Source: Bacteroidota bacterium
GTDB taxonomy: Bacteria > Bacteroidota > Ignavibacteria > Kapaibacteriales > UBA2268
Assembly: GCA_021780815.1 (NCBI GenBank)
Contig: JAJXYC010000012.1
Span: forward strand, 25,001 to 89,000
DNA length: 64,000 nt
Direction of reading: 5' to 3'
This document shows, in pieces, positions 63,949 to 64,000 of the stretch (position 1 is its first letter; each line of letters begins with the position of its first letter). Both the position numbers and the translations under genes were made by a program. The notes under the pieces are model-generated. The model had not been told where the DNA came from and did not search any database. It saw only the letters and a list, made by a program, of their open reading frames with translations.

Positions 63949-64000
63949 ATGAGCTGGGAATCAATTGTTGGTTTAGAACGGGAAAAGAAATTGTTGCAAC
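63949..64000 (+). CDS. holB: DNA polymerase III delta' subunit, N-terminal fragment (continues beyond window)
   Basis: The first 17 codons read MSWESIVGLEREKKLLQ, close to the usual HolB/DnaX-type start (W..I.GQE..K..L). A weak AAAGAGA lies upstream. The assignment depends on a short sequence and could instead be another clamp-loader-like ATPase. Confidence 0.5.
   Translation, partial: MSWESIVGLEREKKLLQ

Overview
The window is a low-GC chromosomal segment from a Gram-negative bacterium of the Bacteroidota/Chlorobiota (FCB) assemblage. Four lines of evidence point there: several secreted proteins end in type IX secretion (Por) C-terminal sorting domains; -7 promoter boxes of the TAnnTTTG type occur upstream of some genes; ribosomal protein L36 is the cysteine-free form common in Bacteroidota; and there are many lipoproteins and a TonB receptor with a CarboxypepD_reg-like N-terminal domain. 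A deep FCB lineage (Kapabacteria/Ignavibacteria-like) is plausible but cannot be fixed from sequence reading alone.

Layout. 1-2.1 kb: 3' two thirds of a 23S rRNA gene, then 5S rRNA and a strong terminator. 2.2-15.5 kb: a cell-surface and secretome region with a large lipoprotein carrying a papain-like Cys/His/Asp signature and IPT/TIG domains, a VOC lipoprotein, an M13 metallopeptidase lipoprotein, a TlpA-like thioredoxin, three type IX cargo proteins (one a 13-repeat propeller-like protein, one a gingipain-like protein) and an M15 peptidoglycan peptidase. 15.5-19.5 kb: a modular accessory island on the minus strand. It holds a frameshifted AHSA1/SRPBCC gene between 23-bp direct repeats, a HEPN-like gene coupled to a small membrane-protein gene, and a MjaI-like restriction-modification pair between 66-bp direct repeats. 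19.5-22.5 kb: acetyl-CoA synthetase and an outer-membrane barrel protein.

22.8-41.3 kb: one uninterrupted co-directional str-S10-spc-alpha ribosomal superoperon, rpsL to rplQ, with secY, map, infA and rpoA. rpsD is absent from its usual place between rpsK and rpoA. The EF-G encoded here has altered domain IV tip loops. 41.4-44.4 kb: a debris region with two truncated small genes, a structured RNA or leader candidate ending in an intrinsic terminator, a Rossmann-type gene interrupted in frame by a palindromic dispersed repeat, a HicBA toxin-antitoxin pair and decayed sequence.

44.4-64 kb: mraZ-rsmH with a recognisable MraZ operator/promoter, a VWA-OmpA-SPOR-like lipoprotein, a large FG-GAP/UnbV secreted protein, a soluble PAS/GAF histidine kinase, an unrecognised protein, aspartokinase, a secreted glutamine-amidotransferase-like protein, truA, a TonB receptor with a His/Cys-rich small partner (probable metal uptake), a MmcQ/YjbR protein, a fused alpha-beta E1 2-oxoacid dehydrogenase, and the first codons of a probable DNA polymerase III delta' gene.

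The most unusual items are the structured RNA near 43.1 kb, the EF-G with altered decoding-centre loops, the methyltransferase fused to a catalytically degenerate SNase-like domain, and the repeat-bounded modules at 15.7-19.4 kb.
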